A stretch of DNA of 64,000 nucleotides from Paguma larvata (Eukaryota > Chordata > Mammalia > Carnivora > Viverridae), in NCBI GenBank assembly GCA_030068075.1, contig CM057825.1, positions 76,399,123 through 76,463,122 of the forward strand, read 5' to 3'. This document shows positions 22,116 through 34,409 of this stretch, piece by piece. The notes below the pieces were generated by a model. It made no database searches and was not told the origin of the DNA. It saw nothing but the letters and a program-made list of their open reading frames with translations. The translations under genes and the position numbers were made by a program. Positions within the stretch are counted from its first letter, which is position 1, and every line of letters begins with the position of its first letter.

Positions 22116-23839
22116 CTTCTCAGCCAACTGAAAGTTCAAGCCTTCAACCTAGACGTAACTTCCTCCTGGCAGTAACCCCAAATCGTCCTGCATTCTTCAC
22201 TTGCAAAGTGCATAGTAACGCAACCAATTTGGTTAACCTAGTTTCAATCCCTGTTACGCACAAAAGACCTAAATGAGAACTACCCTCTAGTCTTTTGCCT
22301 ACATAACTCTGCCCTCCTCCTTGTCTTCCTCAGTGCACAGTTTAGGTTTCTTCCTGAATCTGTGGCTCCTGAATTGCAATTCTAATTGCCCAAATAAATG
22401 TCTTTGAGCTTTCGTTTTTGGTAAATTCTTCCTTGGTCAAGAGTAGGCACAATAAAATGACAACTAAGGTCAATTCCAACTTTAAAGCTTTATTACCTAT
22501 AATCACATTTAGTGCCGTGCATATATTACACCGTCCATAAATGCTGTTGACTAAGACCCCAGAAATCGCACTTCCAGAAAGCCTTCAAGAGGAAGAATCT
22601 CGCCTTCCCTGTATCTCCTCTTTAAAAAAAAGCAAGGTACAGCAGTTTTTCTTTGATTCCCACCATTCTGTGGAGGCTTACATTTCAACCACATCTTACA
22701 GTTCAGATTTAAGTAAACAAGAATTCAATAACCTTTCCAGAATAGCATCCTTATCATTCCCATACAAGTAGTCTCCCATTTTGAGTGGGAGAAGTCTACA
22801 GAAAACGCTTCAAAGGAAAAGAAAGAAAACCTGTCTCTGTCTTCTATACACAGAATCTCCCATAAAGACTTAGAGTTTGAACGACGGGTTCTCCACTTGG
22901 CTCTAACGGTCACGACTTATTCTATTTTTATTTGTTTTTTAACCACAAAGTTGATCACTGCTGTAAACCACAGATACCTATCAAGGCGGGTTTCTGAAAC
23001 CAACTAATGTCACAGGAATGAACTATGCGAAGGCAGTTTCAAAGGTCATGTTCCAAGAAAACACTTTTTATTCTAAGGAAAAAGGAAGAATTCCTGACCC
23101 CGAACACAGTCAAGTCATGCTATTTCCCTTTGTCCTTATCAGGACTGTGTTTGTCAAGAAACAGGACATGTTAGTATTTACAGCCGTGCTAACAATTGTT
23201 AAGATTTGGGTTGTTTGCAAGCATAAAGTAATAGCACACTCATTTATCAAATATTCTCTTTTCCATATCTTCCCACAAGCAAGCAACCTCACAGTAGAGT
23301 GAGGTGCTTAAATGCCAAGTTAATATGCAATAAAGCCCCAACTCTTCCACCTGGGATGGTAGGCTGATGGCAGGGTGTTTTTCAAGCCCACTTCTCAGTT
23401 TGTGGCCTTTCTTAGATGTTCTCAGTAGAGAGGTCCACTTGGTAGTATTTCAAGTTTATTATCTGCTCTCTGCTAGTGATTAAGATGCTGATTTTTCTGC
23501 CCAATTCTACAAAGGGTGTGACTTTAAAAAGTTATTTATGGAAAATCCACTCCAAGCACCTGCTATATCATATGCCTGTAACTTCCAGGGAGTTTAGGAA
23601 AAGGGGCCAATGCTGCATAAGAATAATAATCATGGCACACCAGAGAAAACGAAGTCAAATATGACCCCAAAGAAAAAAGGTCCAAACTATATTCTTTCCC
23701 TGGCTAGCATCAGTTATGGTAGCCTCCTGAGGAGTCAGAGTGCCCTGATATCTTTAACTCCAAAGACACTGAAGAAAGGAGTGAGTCCTACAATGCGCTG
23801 CAACTCGCACATTATGTAAATACTTACTTAACACTCGGG
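22116..23839. other. unique 1.7 kb, no gene recognised
   Basis: No recognised element. The part ending in CCAAATAAATGTCTTTGAGC near 22400 vaguely recalls an LTR 3' end but I cannot assign a family. Frames reach 94 codons (23018-23302 plus) without domains. Confidence 0.5.
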
Positions 23840-23925
23840 AGCAATCTGCAAAATACGGAAAACTATTCCCAATTTACAGATGAAGGTTCGGAGAGACCCG
23901 ATAACTTACAAAGTCACTTTCATAC
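23840..23925 (-). mobile_element. MIR fragment
   Basis: In reverse orientation, 'CCCAATTTACAGATGAAGG', 'TTCGGAGAGACCCGATAAC' and 'TTACAAAGTCAC' track the MIR core. The SINE at 23927 lies directly beside it. Confidence 0.65.
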
Positions 23926-23926
23926 A

Positions 23927-24033
23927 TTTTTAAATGTTGATTCATTTTTGAGAGAGAGCATGAGTGGGGGAGGGGCAGAGAAGGGATTAAGAATCCAAAC
24001 GGAAGCTCAATTGACTGAGCCACCCAGGTGCCC
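23927..24033 (-). mobile_element. CAN-SINE with large internal deletion
   Basis: A tail (AAATGTTGATTCATTTTTGA) and purine-rich part are joined to the head complement TTGACTGAGCCACCCAGGTG with most of the tRNA-related region missing; about 107 bp remain. The deletion removes the B-box-like sequence, so this copy cannot be a transcription template. Confidence 0.88.
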
Positions 24034-24224
24034 AGTTCTTTTTGTTATTCAACAAAACACCCTTTAAAGTTAAAAAAAAAAAAAGGGGGGTGGTTTAAAA
24101 GCTATTTTCTTCTTTGCCACAGATAATATTAATATGTAAAGTAAAATGAAACCTGGCTAGGGGTGGGGGAAGCAGACCACACATACACCCAACAAGACTG
24201 GTCTTCTCTAAAGAGTAAAGAAAT

Positions 24225-24372
24225 AAATCTTAAACCTGGGGCACCTGGGTGGCTCAGTCAGTTAAGCATCTGACTCTTAATCTCTGCTCATAATCTCATG
24301 GTTAGTGAGTGAGATCCAGCCCCGGGTCTGGCTCTGAGCTGACTGCAAGGAGCCTGCTTGAGATTCTCCTCC

Positions 24373-24407
<35 letters not shown>

Positions 24408-24411
24408 TCTC

Positions 24412-24463
<52 letters not shown>

Positions 24464-24507
24464 TCTCAATAAACAAGCAAACATTTAAAAAAGAAAATCC
24501 TAAACCT
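24225..24507 (+). mobile_element. CAN-SINE with expanded CT tract and TSD
   Basis: Element at 24238-24493 with head GGGGCACCTGGGTGGCTCAG. The internal CT run at 24371-24467 is expanded to about 97 bp, making this copy longer than usual. The duplication AAATCTTAAACCT (24225-24237) recurs as AAATCCTAAACCT at about 24495-24507. Confidence 0.95.
24371..24467. repeat. CT microsatellite within SINE
   Basis: A near-pure CT dinucleotide array with a few GT and TT interruptions. It probably grew from the SINE's own CT-rich segment. The apparent open frames across it are repeat artefacts. Confidence 0.96.
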
Positions 24508-26935
24508 AACACAGTATTCAATACCTGGTTTGAGTTACTGTCAATGTTTACTTTCTAAGGAGTAGTAGATTCAATCTTCAATCATCAAATCAGCAGTTTT
24601 TAAACAGGCACAAAGCACTCCTAGCATAGTTTCTCTCTGGTTATATTTCATCTTTGTCACTTTCCATTTATTACATGATTATTCTTTTTTTCTGCAGCAA
24701 GAAAAATGTTTATCTAAAAGCCAAACCTCCTAAGAAGATAGAAACAGTAAACCTAGCACACTGAAATTAGCTACGGCAACTCACACACAGACACAAATTA
24801 TTAAACTGATTCCATCCATTTCACGGGCCAGCCGAGAACTTCAATGCTTTACTTTTACTTTCCTTTGAGTACCGAGAAGACTACACACTGGTAATACTTT
24901 CAACCCCGAATGAACCCATCTTTGCCGATTTCCTAACCCGAAATACTAAAAACAGAAGTGTGGGTGGGCAACGGATGATTATGGCATTTCTATAAAGTAA
25001 ATAAAATTTCTGTTTATGAAAGAGTATCAAATAACAGCAGGTTCCCCATATAGCCACTATAACTTTGTATAACTTCCAAACGGCATTAGCCCCCAGAGGC
25101 TGTGACTGCAAAAACTGAGCCTCATTATTTAGCCAGAGAATGTGTTGCTAAACCAGAGAGCCCTCCCTGTCTATCCCATGCCCACAGCAATTAATGCCTT
25201 CTCCTGCCACTAAAATGGGAGCCACAGACAAGTGGCTTTCAGGACAACTGAGACAAGCTGACAATTTTTCACTAACATACACACTGTATGTCTAAAAAAC
25301 CAAAACAAACAACAAAAAAAATACCCACCCACCCACCCCCCCCCCCACATATCTCTAGCTTCTCCAAAAATCTGAAGACCTGACAAGACTGATCCTGTGC
25401 TTCTGGGTGAAGCTTTGGTATCTACTTCCTCCTCCCCACCTCCTTCCTCCAGGAACTTCATCTCCCCGTTTGCCACCCATAATTCAAAACTACATCCCGC
25501 ACTGAGGGGTCTGCGTGGCCCTGGCCACACATCTGGGTTTGTGGCCCTTTTATACTTCCAGATAACACGGGGGAGCTAGTCAACTGCCTTTGATTCTGAA
25601 TGCCTGTTCCCAGAAGAAGGATGAGTCAACAATGCATGACACCATTTCCTACTTACTCTCCATTTAAACCCAGGGCTGAACAGGCCTTGTTTCCCCCAAA
25701 GTCTGTGTTGTTCTCATTTGAACACACTTCCCACTTTGTATGCAAACTTTCCTTTCTCTAATGGATCCAATGCTGGCATTTGAGTACCCTGTCTTCTCAC
25801 AGTTGGGTATTAAGAGTCGACAGACTTTAAGGGCAAATTTCACTACAAAGAGTTTCCGCAACGTTCATCTAAGTCTCCTTATGTGTCACGGCCAAATTTA
25901 AGGCAAGCATCGCTCTTGTTTCAAGCATACGTTTCATAATGGGCTGTTATTTTTTTCTTCCTCCACACATTCTAATGTCTCTCACAACAGGCCTGAGTGA
26001 TACAAAACCGAGTAAGTGGCCCCCAATTGGCCTCTTTTGGTAGATAAATCCAAGAAACAGTCAAAAGCCAATGAAATTCAAAGACCAAACCATATAATTC
26101 GTGCAGGTTTGACAAAGAATAACCAAGAAGAGACTAGTGTGTCACTTTGTTTCTGTTGTTTGAATTTGAGATTTTTCACTAAGGAACTATGGGATCCCAG
26201 CTGTTCTGTTACTTTGGTTACAAACACAGTCAGCTTCAGACAAACGGATACCCTGTAAAAAGGGATAATCGAGGTTTTAAAAAAAAAAAAAAAAACAGCC
26301 TTAAATCAATCCGGCAATCTGCTGCAAGTTCACGAAGCATCACTTTTGCTGGGCTGTAGCGGTTTTTTTTATTGCAAAGGGTGCTGTCATTATTCCATGG
26401 TTTTGCAGCCAGTTTTTCTTCTCGGTATACTGTCATTTTTTCTCTCAAATCATCTGCACAGCTGCCTCTGCTAACAGGCATGGCAGGTGCTAAAATATAT
26501 CCCAAGAAGTTTATAACTTGACTTCATCCTAGATGCATGGTGACAAATCTAATGCCTAGCCCCAAGATACCCCAACAGTACCCAATCGAGAGTCTTGATT
26601 ATATAAACGTTGTGGGCAAAGGAGACGAACTGTCCACCAAGATTCCGCCTTCCCCTACATATTGCCAACTTAGCAAGTGGTTTTTTCACCCAGGGCCTTT
26701 GCATCTAGGTGGGATACTGGGACTGCTTCTCACCAATGGAAGGGATGCCCATCACTTCAGGGTAAAAATGCAAGCAAGTGGAGTATCTCCACCCTCTCTT
26801 TCCCATCTGCTGGATTCAGAGGATTCCTAAGCCCCGGGAATAGTAAGACACAGAAAGTAATCTGGCAACCCTCCCACCTACCAAGAACATCTACGTGGAG
26901 CTGTTAGACGAGTAAGATTCAAAACAGGACAGCGA
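24508..26935. other. unique 2.4 kb, no gene recognised
   Basis: No recognised transposon. It contains a C-run with CCCACCCACC at 25324-25347, an A-run at about 26279-26296 and frames of up to 106 codons without motifs. 26690-26730 is faintly L2-like but not callable. Confidence 0.55.
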
Positions 26936-27119
26936 GGGGTGCCTGGGTGGTTCAGATGGTTAAGCGTCCGACTTCAGTTCAGGTCATGATCTCAGGTCCT
27001 GGAGTTCAAGCCCCACGTTGGGCTCTGTGCTGAGAGCACAGAGCCTGCTTTGGATCCTGTCTCCCTCTCTCTGTACCCCTCCCCACACTAAAAAATAGAA
27101 TAAACATTAAAAAAAAATA
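26936..27119 (+). mobile_element. CAN-SINE
   Basis: Head GGGGTGCCTGGGTGGTTCAG, TCAGGTCATGATCTCAGGTC, GAGTTCAAGCCCCACG, a short CT segment and a tail with AATAAACATT. Two unusual variants (AGGTCCTGGAGTTCAAG and TTTGGATCCTGTCTCCCT) are shared with the fragment at 27994. Confidence 0.94.
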
Positions 27120-27286
27120 GGCAAGTGAAATTCTGAGGTTTGGTATAGCAGATAAGCATTTAGTTCCTAATTTTTACACTAGATTTATAATAGGGCAAGA
27201 AATCCAATGGGGCTTGTGCACCAAGCATGGGATTCCAGTGCTGCCTGACACTGAGAGAAAGAAACAGGTCTTCTACTAGTAATGAC

Positions 27287-27490
27287 TTTTTGTTTGTTTG
27301 TTTGTTCATTTTTGAGAGAGGGAGAAAGAGAACAAATGTGGGAGGGACAGAGAGACACCCAGAAGCCAAAGCAGGCTCCATGCTCTGTGCTGTCGGCGCA
27401 GAGCCTGAGGCAGAGCTTGAACCCACAAACTGTGACAGATCATGCCGAGCTGAAATCAGATGGTTAGCCAACTGAGCCACCCAGGTTCCC
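27287..27490 (-). mobile_element. CAN-SINE
   Basis: TTTG-repeat tail (from 27287), CATTTTTGAGAGAGGGAG, GCAGGCTCCATGCTCTG, then CAACTGAGCCACCCAGGTTC. Near full length. The head is slightly diverged (GGGGAACCTGG) and the TSD is not clear. Confidence 0.92.
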
Positions 27491-27746
27491 CGGGACAACG
27501 TTTTATGAACACATCCCGTAGACAGAGCTTAATGCTCTGTGTAAGCCTGAAAAAAAATAAAAAAAAGAAAACAAAAAATAGAAGGTGGAGGGAACAATCT
27601 TGGGGCTCTGAGCAACATGCATATAGGCTGGTCAAGGAGGCACATGATGATGGAGCCTCTCTGCACCCTCCAGCCAGGGAACAGCCAGGGTCCTTCTAAC
27701 TCCAATAAGGTACCCGGCAATAAAATGCTAGAATATCACAACCATT

Positions 27747-27987
27747 TACAGGGGCCATAATTTTTTTTTAATGTTCATTTATTTTTGAGACATAGAGACA
27801 GAGGGTGAGCAGGAGAAAGGCAGAGAGAGAGAGACACACAGAATCTGGAGCAGGCTCCGGGCCCTGAGCTGTCAGCACAGAGCCCGACACAGGGCTTGAA
27901 CTCACAGACTGCGAGATCATGACCTGAGCCGAAGTCGGCCACTTAACCGACTGAGCCACCCAGGCGCCCCTACAGGGGCCATAATTT
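27747..27987 (-). mobile_element. CAN-SINE, full length with 17-bp TSD
   Basis: Element at 27764-27970, ending in the head complement GACTGAGCCACCCAGGCGCC. The duplication TACAGGGGCCATAATTT is perfect at 27747-27763 and 27971-27987. This is among the least decayed copies in the window. Confidence 0.97.
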
Positions 27988-27993
27988 AACAAA

Positions 27994-28085
27994 CTCAGGT
28001 CCTGGAGTTCAAGCCCCGCATCAGGCTCTGTGCTCACAGCACAGAGCCTGCTTTGGATCCTGTCTCCCTCACTCTCTACCCCTCC
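27994..28085 (+). mobile_element. CAN-SINE fragment truncated at both ends
   Basis: It begins at CTCAGGTCCTGGAGTTCAAG, lacking the tRNA-like head, and stops at CTACCCCTCC before any tail. It has neither A-tail nor TSD and starts just 6 bp after the previous SINE's duplication. It matches 26991-27082 at about nine in ten positions, including rare variants. Confidence 0.88.
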
Positions 28086-30599
28086 AGTTACTAAATTGGT
28101 AACTATTTTTCATTTCTGCCTCTCCTTCATGATTCAATTAGCTGTATCTCTCACTCGCGACATGAACAAAAGAAAAATACGGGGAAAAAATGCTGGAACA
28201 AATACTGAAATCCCTTCATCTCGTTTTGCCATTTTTGTGGATACATAATGGACCATCCCTTGTTAGGGTTTGTTGTTTTTTGTTTTTTGTTTTTTAAAGC
28301 ATTTATATTCAGTCTCCTTGAGGTTCTACCTAATAGTAGCTTACCTTCCACTAAGTGGTACAGAAAACTATCCTTTCAAAAATAGTACTTAGGTATTACC
28401 ACATATGACAAATCTTAAGCCCAAAGTGTGGAACAGAAAAAGATGCGTAAGTGTAACCAATATGGGATATCTAAATATAATGACCGTGGCTGGATGCAGA
28501 ATTTCAACCAAATTCCAACAGATTTTTATAGAGCTCATCCCAATTATCCTTAAATAGTATGTGAGGAGAGTGCAACGAATGGTGTGTGTGTACAAGCACC
28601 TGAGAAATCTAGGCCACAGGATTCCAGTGCCTCCACAGAGACATTAAATATAAGAATACATTCTAGACTGTATCTCTGATATTCTCTCTATACTCATGAC
28701 TCTAACAAATGTTCCAAACCTCCTTAGCCATAAACCACGTAATCTAGATACTGCACGGTAGATAGAGCCCGTTCAGCTTTACTGAGTGTTTGTGGACTCT
28801 GGACGTGAAGAACAAACACGTGGGTGCACTGTTCTGAGGCACCGTCCCAGGGATTAGTATCACATTAATGCTAATCCTGCAGCTGGTCTAGCCAAAGAAT
28901 TCCCACCCTCGTCCCAGCCCCAAAACTCTAAATAGGCAGCTTATGTTTTCTCAAAGTGGCATGAATAATTAAAAGAGCAAAGCCTACCTACCAAATTATG
29001 GCCAAAACGACACCAATCGGCTACCGAAAGCCAACTTCCAGGCCAGCGGGGCAAGCAAGAGGTAGGCGGGTTAATAAACCCACTTCTGTGTCCTGCAGGG
29101 GCCCTCTGGCTTTGTGGGAGGATCTCTCCGTCGCCAAGGTGCCACCTAATCGCTGCACACAAATGAAAATCAAAGGCCAGCTGGGATCCAGATTATGTTG
29201 AAGTTGAAGAAGCACTAGAGTTCCTGTGGATTGAGGAAGATGCAGGAGATCAAATGTCTAATTCTCATAATATACCCCCAGTTCGATTCAAGGCGATTAA
29301 AATCTCAAATTCAGACTTAGCTCCGACTAGAAACACAAGCCCCACACATGCAGTTTTCAAAGAGCCACCAGATCACATATAATCCTAATGCCTTCCTCCA
29401 CCCACAGCCCCTGGCATTTGTAAATTTTAAACGAGGCTGATCTGATGTGGAAATTCACTGGGCATGCTCTCCCGCTACACAAAACAGTCAGCGCACAGTT
29501 TACATATCTGACCCTTTCCCTTCCCTGCTGCTCTAGGTCACAGTGCACTGGTGTTAACGGCTACTATGCTAATCACTAGCCAACCTCCAACAGTTCGAAG
29601 AACACTTCTAAAAAATTCAATGGAATAATTACAGTTAAATTTCCTCCGACTCAGTTTTGCCCATAGCCAGCCAACTTTTCCCTCATAAATGTCCTTCTGT
29701 TTCTACTCAAAATGGGCTTTCTCCTTACATGACATTAATAGTACCAGTTTCCTCTATCATGTTAGTAATAATTCATTGTCTAGCCTTACATTTGAGATTT
29801 TTCAAAGCTAAAAGAAAGTAGGGCGGGACACAAATTTTCTCCAGACTACATCAGACTAATTTTCCCCCATTGCTGTCTACACAAATTTTTCTTTAGAAGG
29901 GCAGGGCCAATAATGGGGAGAACTAGAAGAATACAGTAAGGAGGGGAGCAAAATGCTGATCCTGCTCTCTCTACCCGCCTCTGATGTAAACAGTCAGAGC
30001 TGACCTAATCTGGTGATGTGTTTTCCCCAAGGTCCCTTAGGCCATCATGCCCCTCAACAACCCCACGTCCTTTTTCCAACTTTTCCTTTCGTCTTGCAAC
30101 CAAATAGCATGCCCAGAAACATTCAACTTCATGGTCAAACCAACTTTGATATCCTTATTACAGGACAGTAAGAGTCAACTCACTACACAAGACAAGATTT
30201 CCCACTCTCAAGCTAACCCCGCAGCCTAGGCAGTTGGGAAGGCAAGGGAGGTAGGGTTCATTTTCTCTACTCCATAATGACCGACCGACGTTAGGTCTTT
30301 TGGCCTATGGACATACATTAACCCTGTAGGACTCTGCCCATAAAATGAGTCGTCACAGACAACGGCATGCCACTTCATCAAGACGACCTGTGTTCTCTGT
30401 TTATGTTACAATGGTTGAAAAGCTCCTAAGGCAATGAATTATATAACAGATAAAAAGCTAATAAAATTATTCACATGAGCCTCTTCTGATTCTCTGCTTG
30501 GCAACACACTACTTCCCTTTCCTTCATTAGTTCCAGAGCCTTCTGCCCTTGAATACAGAGATTTAAGAATAACTTCTTATGACAGGAAATTAAGTGACT
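28086..30599. other. unique 2.5 kb with a CpG-retaining patch
   Basis: No transposon recognised. It contains a GTTTTTT run near 28270-28297 and a patch of eight CpGs at about 28999-29155. Frames are below 75 codons. No convincing exon, although a CTGTGTCCTGCAG acceptor-like string ends at 29098. Confidence 0.5.
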
Positions 30600-30770
30600 T
30601 ACCATTTATTGAGCACCTGTTAGGTCCATGATCAGTGATGGGCTGTGTATATACAGAACCTTGTCAAATACTAACAGTTCAATGAGGTAAGACTGCTAGC
30701 ATATGGCCAAAATAGAACTCAAACCAGGACTGCCGGATTCCAAAGATGATGCCTCTTCGGCCACGCAGCC
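30600..30770 (-). mobile_element. MIR with internal loss
   Basis: Reverse-orientation MIR: 'CATTTATTGAGCACCTGTTAG' then 'AATGAGGTAAGACTGC', followed by 'GAACTCAAACCAGGACTGCC'. The central part (AGGAAACTGAGGC... CAAGGTCAC) is mostly missing, so an internal deletion is likely. Confidence 0.65.
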
Positions 30771-31432
30771 TGACGATAGGATTCAAAGGCTAAAAAATTC
30801 TTTCAAAGCCAACCCTCAGTGCAAGCATGGCACAGGATTCAAACGATCATGGAACGTTCTCCAGATCTGTCTCACTTACCCTTCTGATTTGTTATAGTCC
30901 CAAGAAAGGCTACTCTATTTAAGCCTCAAAAGGAACATCCAAAAACAAATTTACTTAAGACGACTAACAAAAGAGCTCCCTGGAATGGCCTGGAAGTCCA
31001 CCCTTAGAAGAGCTTTGCCTTTCTCCAGGCTAAAGGTCACACAAGGTACAAATTTAGAGCTTTGAACAGCCATCTGCTGATGCATCTGGAAAACAAAGGG
31101 AGGAGACAGGAAAAGGACAGGAGGCAGCCAAGTCAAGTCCCTTCAGATGTCTCACCGGGCTATGTGTGTATTTCCCGGTGCATCCTTAGAACAAAACTGT
31201 AAATTAAGATGGGTGTGTCAGACCTTAAGAAAACTGGCATGATTTTCTCATGATGCTTCCGCTCCACTTTGAATTATTGCAAAATCAGAAAATGATTGAA
31301 TCATGATGTCAAGCTTTAACACGCTCAATCAACACAGGCAATACCAGAATGCAAGTAACGTGGAGATGAAGCCTGAATCATCTGAGACTCTAAAAAAAAA
31401 AAATGCAACTGCCAGTCCCGATTTAGGAGGCC

Positions 31433-31475
<43 letters not shown>

Positions 31476-32922
31476 AGCATATACATATTTTCCTTTTATA
31501 CCTATTAGCCCAATACTGATAACAAACAATACTATAAACCATATTTCACAAAGTTTCATACAGAAAGAGAATCTTTTCTCAAAAACAATATTTCTCAGAT
31601 GTAAAATCTTCAGATTTAATCTTAAAACAGGCACATGGCACATTCATTCCTCCTATGTAGCCAAGGTACTGCAAGTTTTACATAAAGCTAACACAAATCA
31701 TGGTACCTGAAGCTAAATACTGAGTTATGTGATGTTTAGATGACTAAGTCAAAATCGCACTGGTTTCAAAAAAACACGTTGCTCGTTTCCTGAGGCAGCT
31801 AGAATGGAATACATTTCATCCTTGAATCCAGACTATGATCCCTAAAGAAATGACTCTTTCTCCATTTGTTGGAAAGCAGAGCCTCTTGGATTAATTGCAC
31901 ACATGGAGTAAGTTGGTAGACAAAACATTTTAAACATTCGGTTACTGAGACATTGATAAGTAATCCTAGATTAACTCAATTCCTCCTAAGTGTGGGTTTC
32001 AATGTTTTCACATCATTATCTCAATGGAATCTTACGATGAGCCGATGAGGGGAGGTTATTTCCTTCATTTTGGGAGGAAGCAAGAGAGAACTAATATTCA
32101 AGGAAGATCCTTCAAAACAGTGCTTCCAAAAGGTGTTTTTTCTTCATATGATAAAGAAAATAACAATTGACCTTAAAAGAACCATTATTTTACAGATCTC
32201 TGCAGAAAGCAACAAAACACCAAAACACCAGCTGAGCATTTAGCCCAAAAGTCACTCTGCCCTTTTTGTAAAGCAAAACACAAGCATTCAAAACAGAGGC
32301 AAAAGCAGTCTAAGAAATGCACGCTTCAAGTCCACTTTTAACCATGAATAAGGAGGGGAAAAAATGAGGGTGCTGTAATCTCAGGATCTGCTGGAATATA
32401 TCCTGAATAAATTCTGAATCAAAACTTTCAAGAAAGATAAGGGATTAAAAGACGTGAAAGTACACCAACTTTAACTTTCCATGCAGTGTTCTTGTCTTCA
32501 GCTGATCTCACAGACCTAGGAGGCTCTAAGTCATCTAGAAGGCCATTAGAAAAGGATATTTCACTCTTATCCCAACTAAAGGACTTTAGTAAAACCCATT
32601 CAGCACAATGTACATTTAGACCTAACAGAACATTAACAAAGTAAAAGGCTCAGCACACTCTGCATTTGCCAAGAAACAAAGAAGCGCCTGGCCCCAAGTT
32701 CTAAAGCAGACTAATAGGAAAACACATTTCCTCAGCTTCCACATGGAAAATGAATACCATTTCACTTTGCAGGTGAGAGAATAATTGTTTGATAAAACTA
32801 GTACTGTAAACATCCCAAAGTGACTGCTCACAGTACACAGCTGCTCCCTTTTTAAAAAAAATTTATGACAAACAGGCAGATGCAGTATATGCATGAATTA
32901 CTGAGCTGAATGAAAAGATGGA
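30771..32922. other. unique 2.1 kb with CA repeat
   Basis: No gene recognised. A CA repeat sits at 31436-31472. A weak reverse MIR-like segment (TTATCTCAATGGAATCTTACG...) near 31985-32090 is too diverged to call. Frames that span the CA run are artefacts. Confidence 0.5.
31436..31472. repeat. CA microsatellite
   Basis: About 18 uninterrupted CA units. Confidence 0.97.
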
Positions 32923-33020
32923 GGGCTGCCCAGCTGGCTCAGTTAGAGCTTGCGACTCTTGAGATTGTGAGTTCAAGCCCCATGTTGGGTGAAGAGATTA
33001 CTTAAAAAAAAAAAAAAAAA
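32923..33020 (+). mobile_element. short CAN-SINE (compact form)
   Basis: GGGCTGCCCAGCTGGCTCAG head, then GTGAGTTCAAGCCCCATG, running directly to ACTTAAAAA and a 17-A tail with no CT tract. About 98 bp. The TSD is short or lost (ATGGAG on both sides). Confidence 0.88.
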
Positions 33021-33809
33021 TGGAGACTCATGAGTCTTCATTTCAGAGAAGAAAACTACAGCGTGGAAATTTTAACCAGTTTAATATAACACTCATGGCT
33101 CTTAGGGGCAAGTTCCAGTCTTGGATTCCCAACATTCTACATCAACTTAGACACAAATTTGAGAAGAGCAATTTCTATAAAAAAAAAATAAAACAAACTC
33201 TTAGAAGTTAAAAGTGAAAGAATTCCTCCAAAATGGAAGGCAACTTGAAGACGGGAACTACACAGAGCATTCGAAGGGAAGGAAATGAGAGAAGCGACTC
33301 ATCTCAGGGATGTGTTAACAAACGCCAACCACGCGAATTTCACAGCAGTGCTGTATTATGAGTCGGCAACGGCAGGCAAACTGACAGACATATTAAGCTT
33401 TTAGTCTTTTCTCCCTTCAAATTTCAAGAAAATCTCTATCTCTGAAAGGGTGTAGAAAAGAAAAATGAACCGCTACAGGCAGGACGCTATTGCCAATTCA
33501 TGCTCCGGTTCTCAGAGTAGGCCCTGAACCAGGCTCTAGTCCTAAGGAAGCAGGGTCTACACACAATTTTAGGCAGGGGCATCAGCCCAAGAGGGGACAG
33601 CCTTACATGGGCCACATCTGGATGGATACTGCACACAGCCTTAGGCTTTAAGCATTTTCATGCAACAATGTTAGGTAAAGCTCTAGACAGACTAGAAAAA
33701 GGGCATCAGAACTTGTGCTAAGGTGTATATGACCTACAGTAATAACGAGGAACTCTTGCTATCTATCCCACAACATAAAACTATTTCCATCCAAAGTCGC
33801 TAATGATTT
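33021..33809. other. unique non-coding stretch
   Basis: Nothing recognised. Confidence 0.6.
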
Positions 33810-34048
33810 AAGACCAATAGGGGCACCTGGATGGCTCATTATGAAGCCTCCGACTCCAGATCAGGTCATGATCTCAAGGTTGGTGAGTTCAAGCCCGGCT
33901 CTGGGCTCTATGCTGACAGCTCAGAGCCTGGAGCCTGCTTCAGATCCTGTGTCTCCCTCTCTCTCTGCCCCTTCTCCACTCAAACTTTATCTCTCTCTCA
34001 AAAATAAACAAACATTAAAAAAAATAAAAATTAAAAAAAAGACCGATA
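33810..34048 (+). mobile_element. CAN-SINE, full length with TSD
   Basis: Element at 33820-34038: GGGGCACCTGGATGGCTCAT head, TCAGGTCATGATCTCAAGG, GAGCCTGGAGCCTGCTTCAG, CT segment, AAATAAACAAACATT tail. The duplication AAGACCAATA recurs as AAGACCGATA at 34039-34048. Confidence 0.95.
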
Positions 34049-34409
34049 AGCACGTTACAGAATTATAAAACATAAACACAAGGTTTTCTATAAACTCTTG
34101 CTTCTAATTACTAGAAATTTCTCATTTTCGCAACGCACTGTATTGTAGGCCCCTAAAAAAGAAAAAATGGTATCATTTCAGAAAAGTTCTGAAGGAGAGT
34201 CTGAAGAGTTGGTATTTACTGTGTATTTAATGCATCTGGAGTGAAAGGAAAAGGCTCTTGAATTCTAGACAGATTACTTAGAAGATGACAACAAGAAATC
34301 AAATGGAAAATATATTACAAAGGAGAAGAAAAACTCTACAGCAATAAGGCCTATTTCTGCGGCATTTTAAGCTTTAAATTAAACCATAACAGATTACTAC
34401 AGTTGCCCC
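34049..34409. other. unique non-coding stretch
   Basis: AT-rich, nothing recognised. Confidence 0.6.

Noticed and set aside
22270..22420. LTR-like end with AATAAATGTCTTTGAGC
   Set aside because: No second landmark of any LTR family could be matched, so it was left unassigned.
26680..26760. L2-like phrase CCCAGGGCCTTTGCATC
   Set aside because: A single phrase without the following L2 landmarks.
15261..28085. many near-identical dispersed units suggesting an array
   Set aside because: They are CAN-SINEs in both orientations with individual target duplications, not a tandem or CRISPR-like array.
29087..29140. acceptor- and donor-like strings suggesting a small exon
   Set aside because: Such strings occur often by chance; no reading-frame or conservation evidence is available here. 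Kept only as part of the CpG-patch finding.
31303..31710. 135-codon frame containing a His-Thr run
   Set aside because: The run is the translation of the CA microsatellite, which has no stops in that frame.
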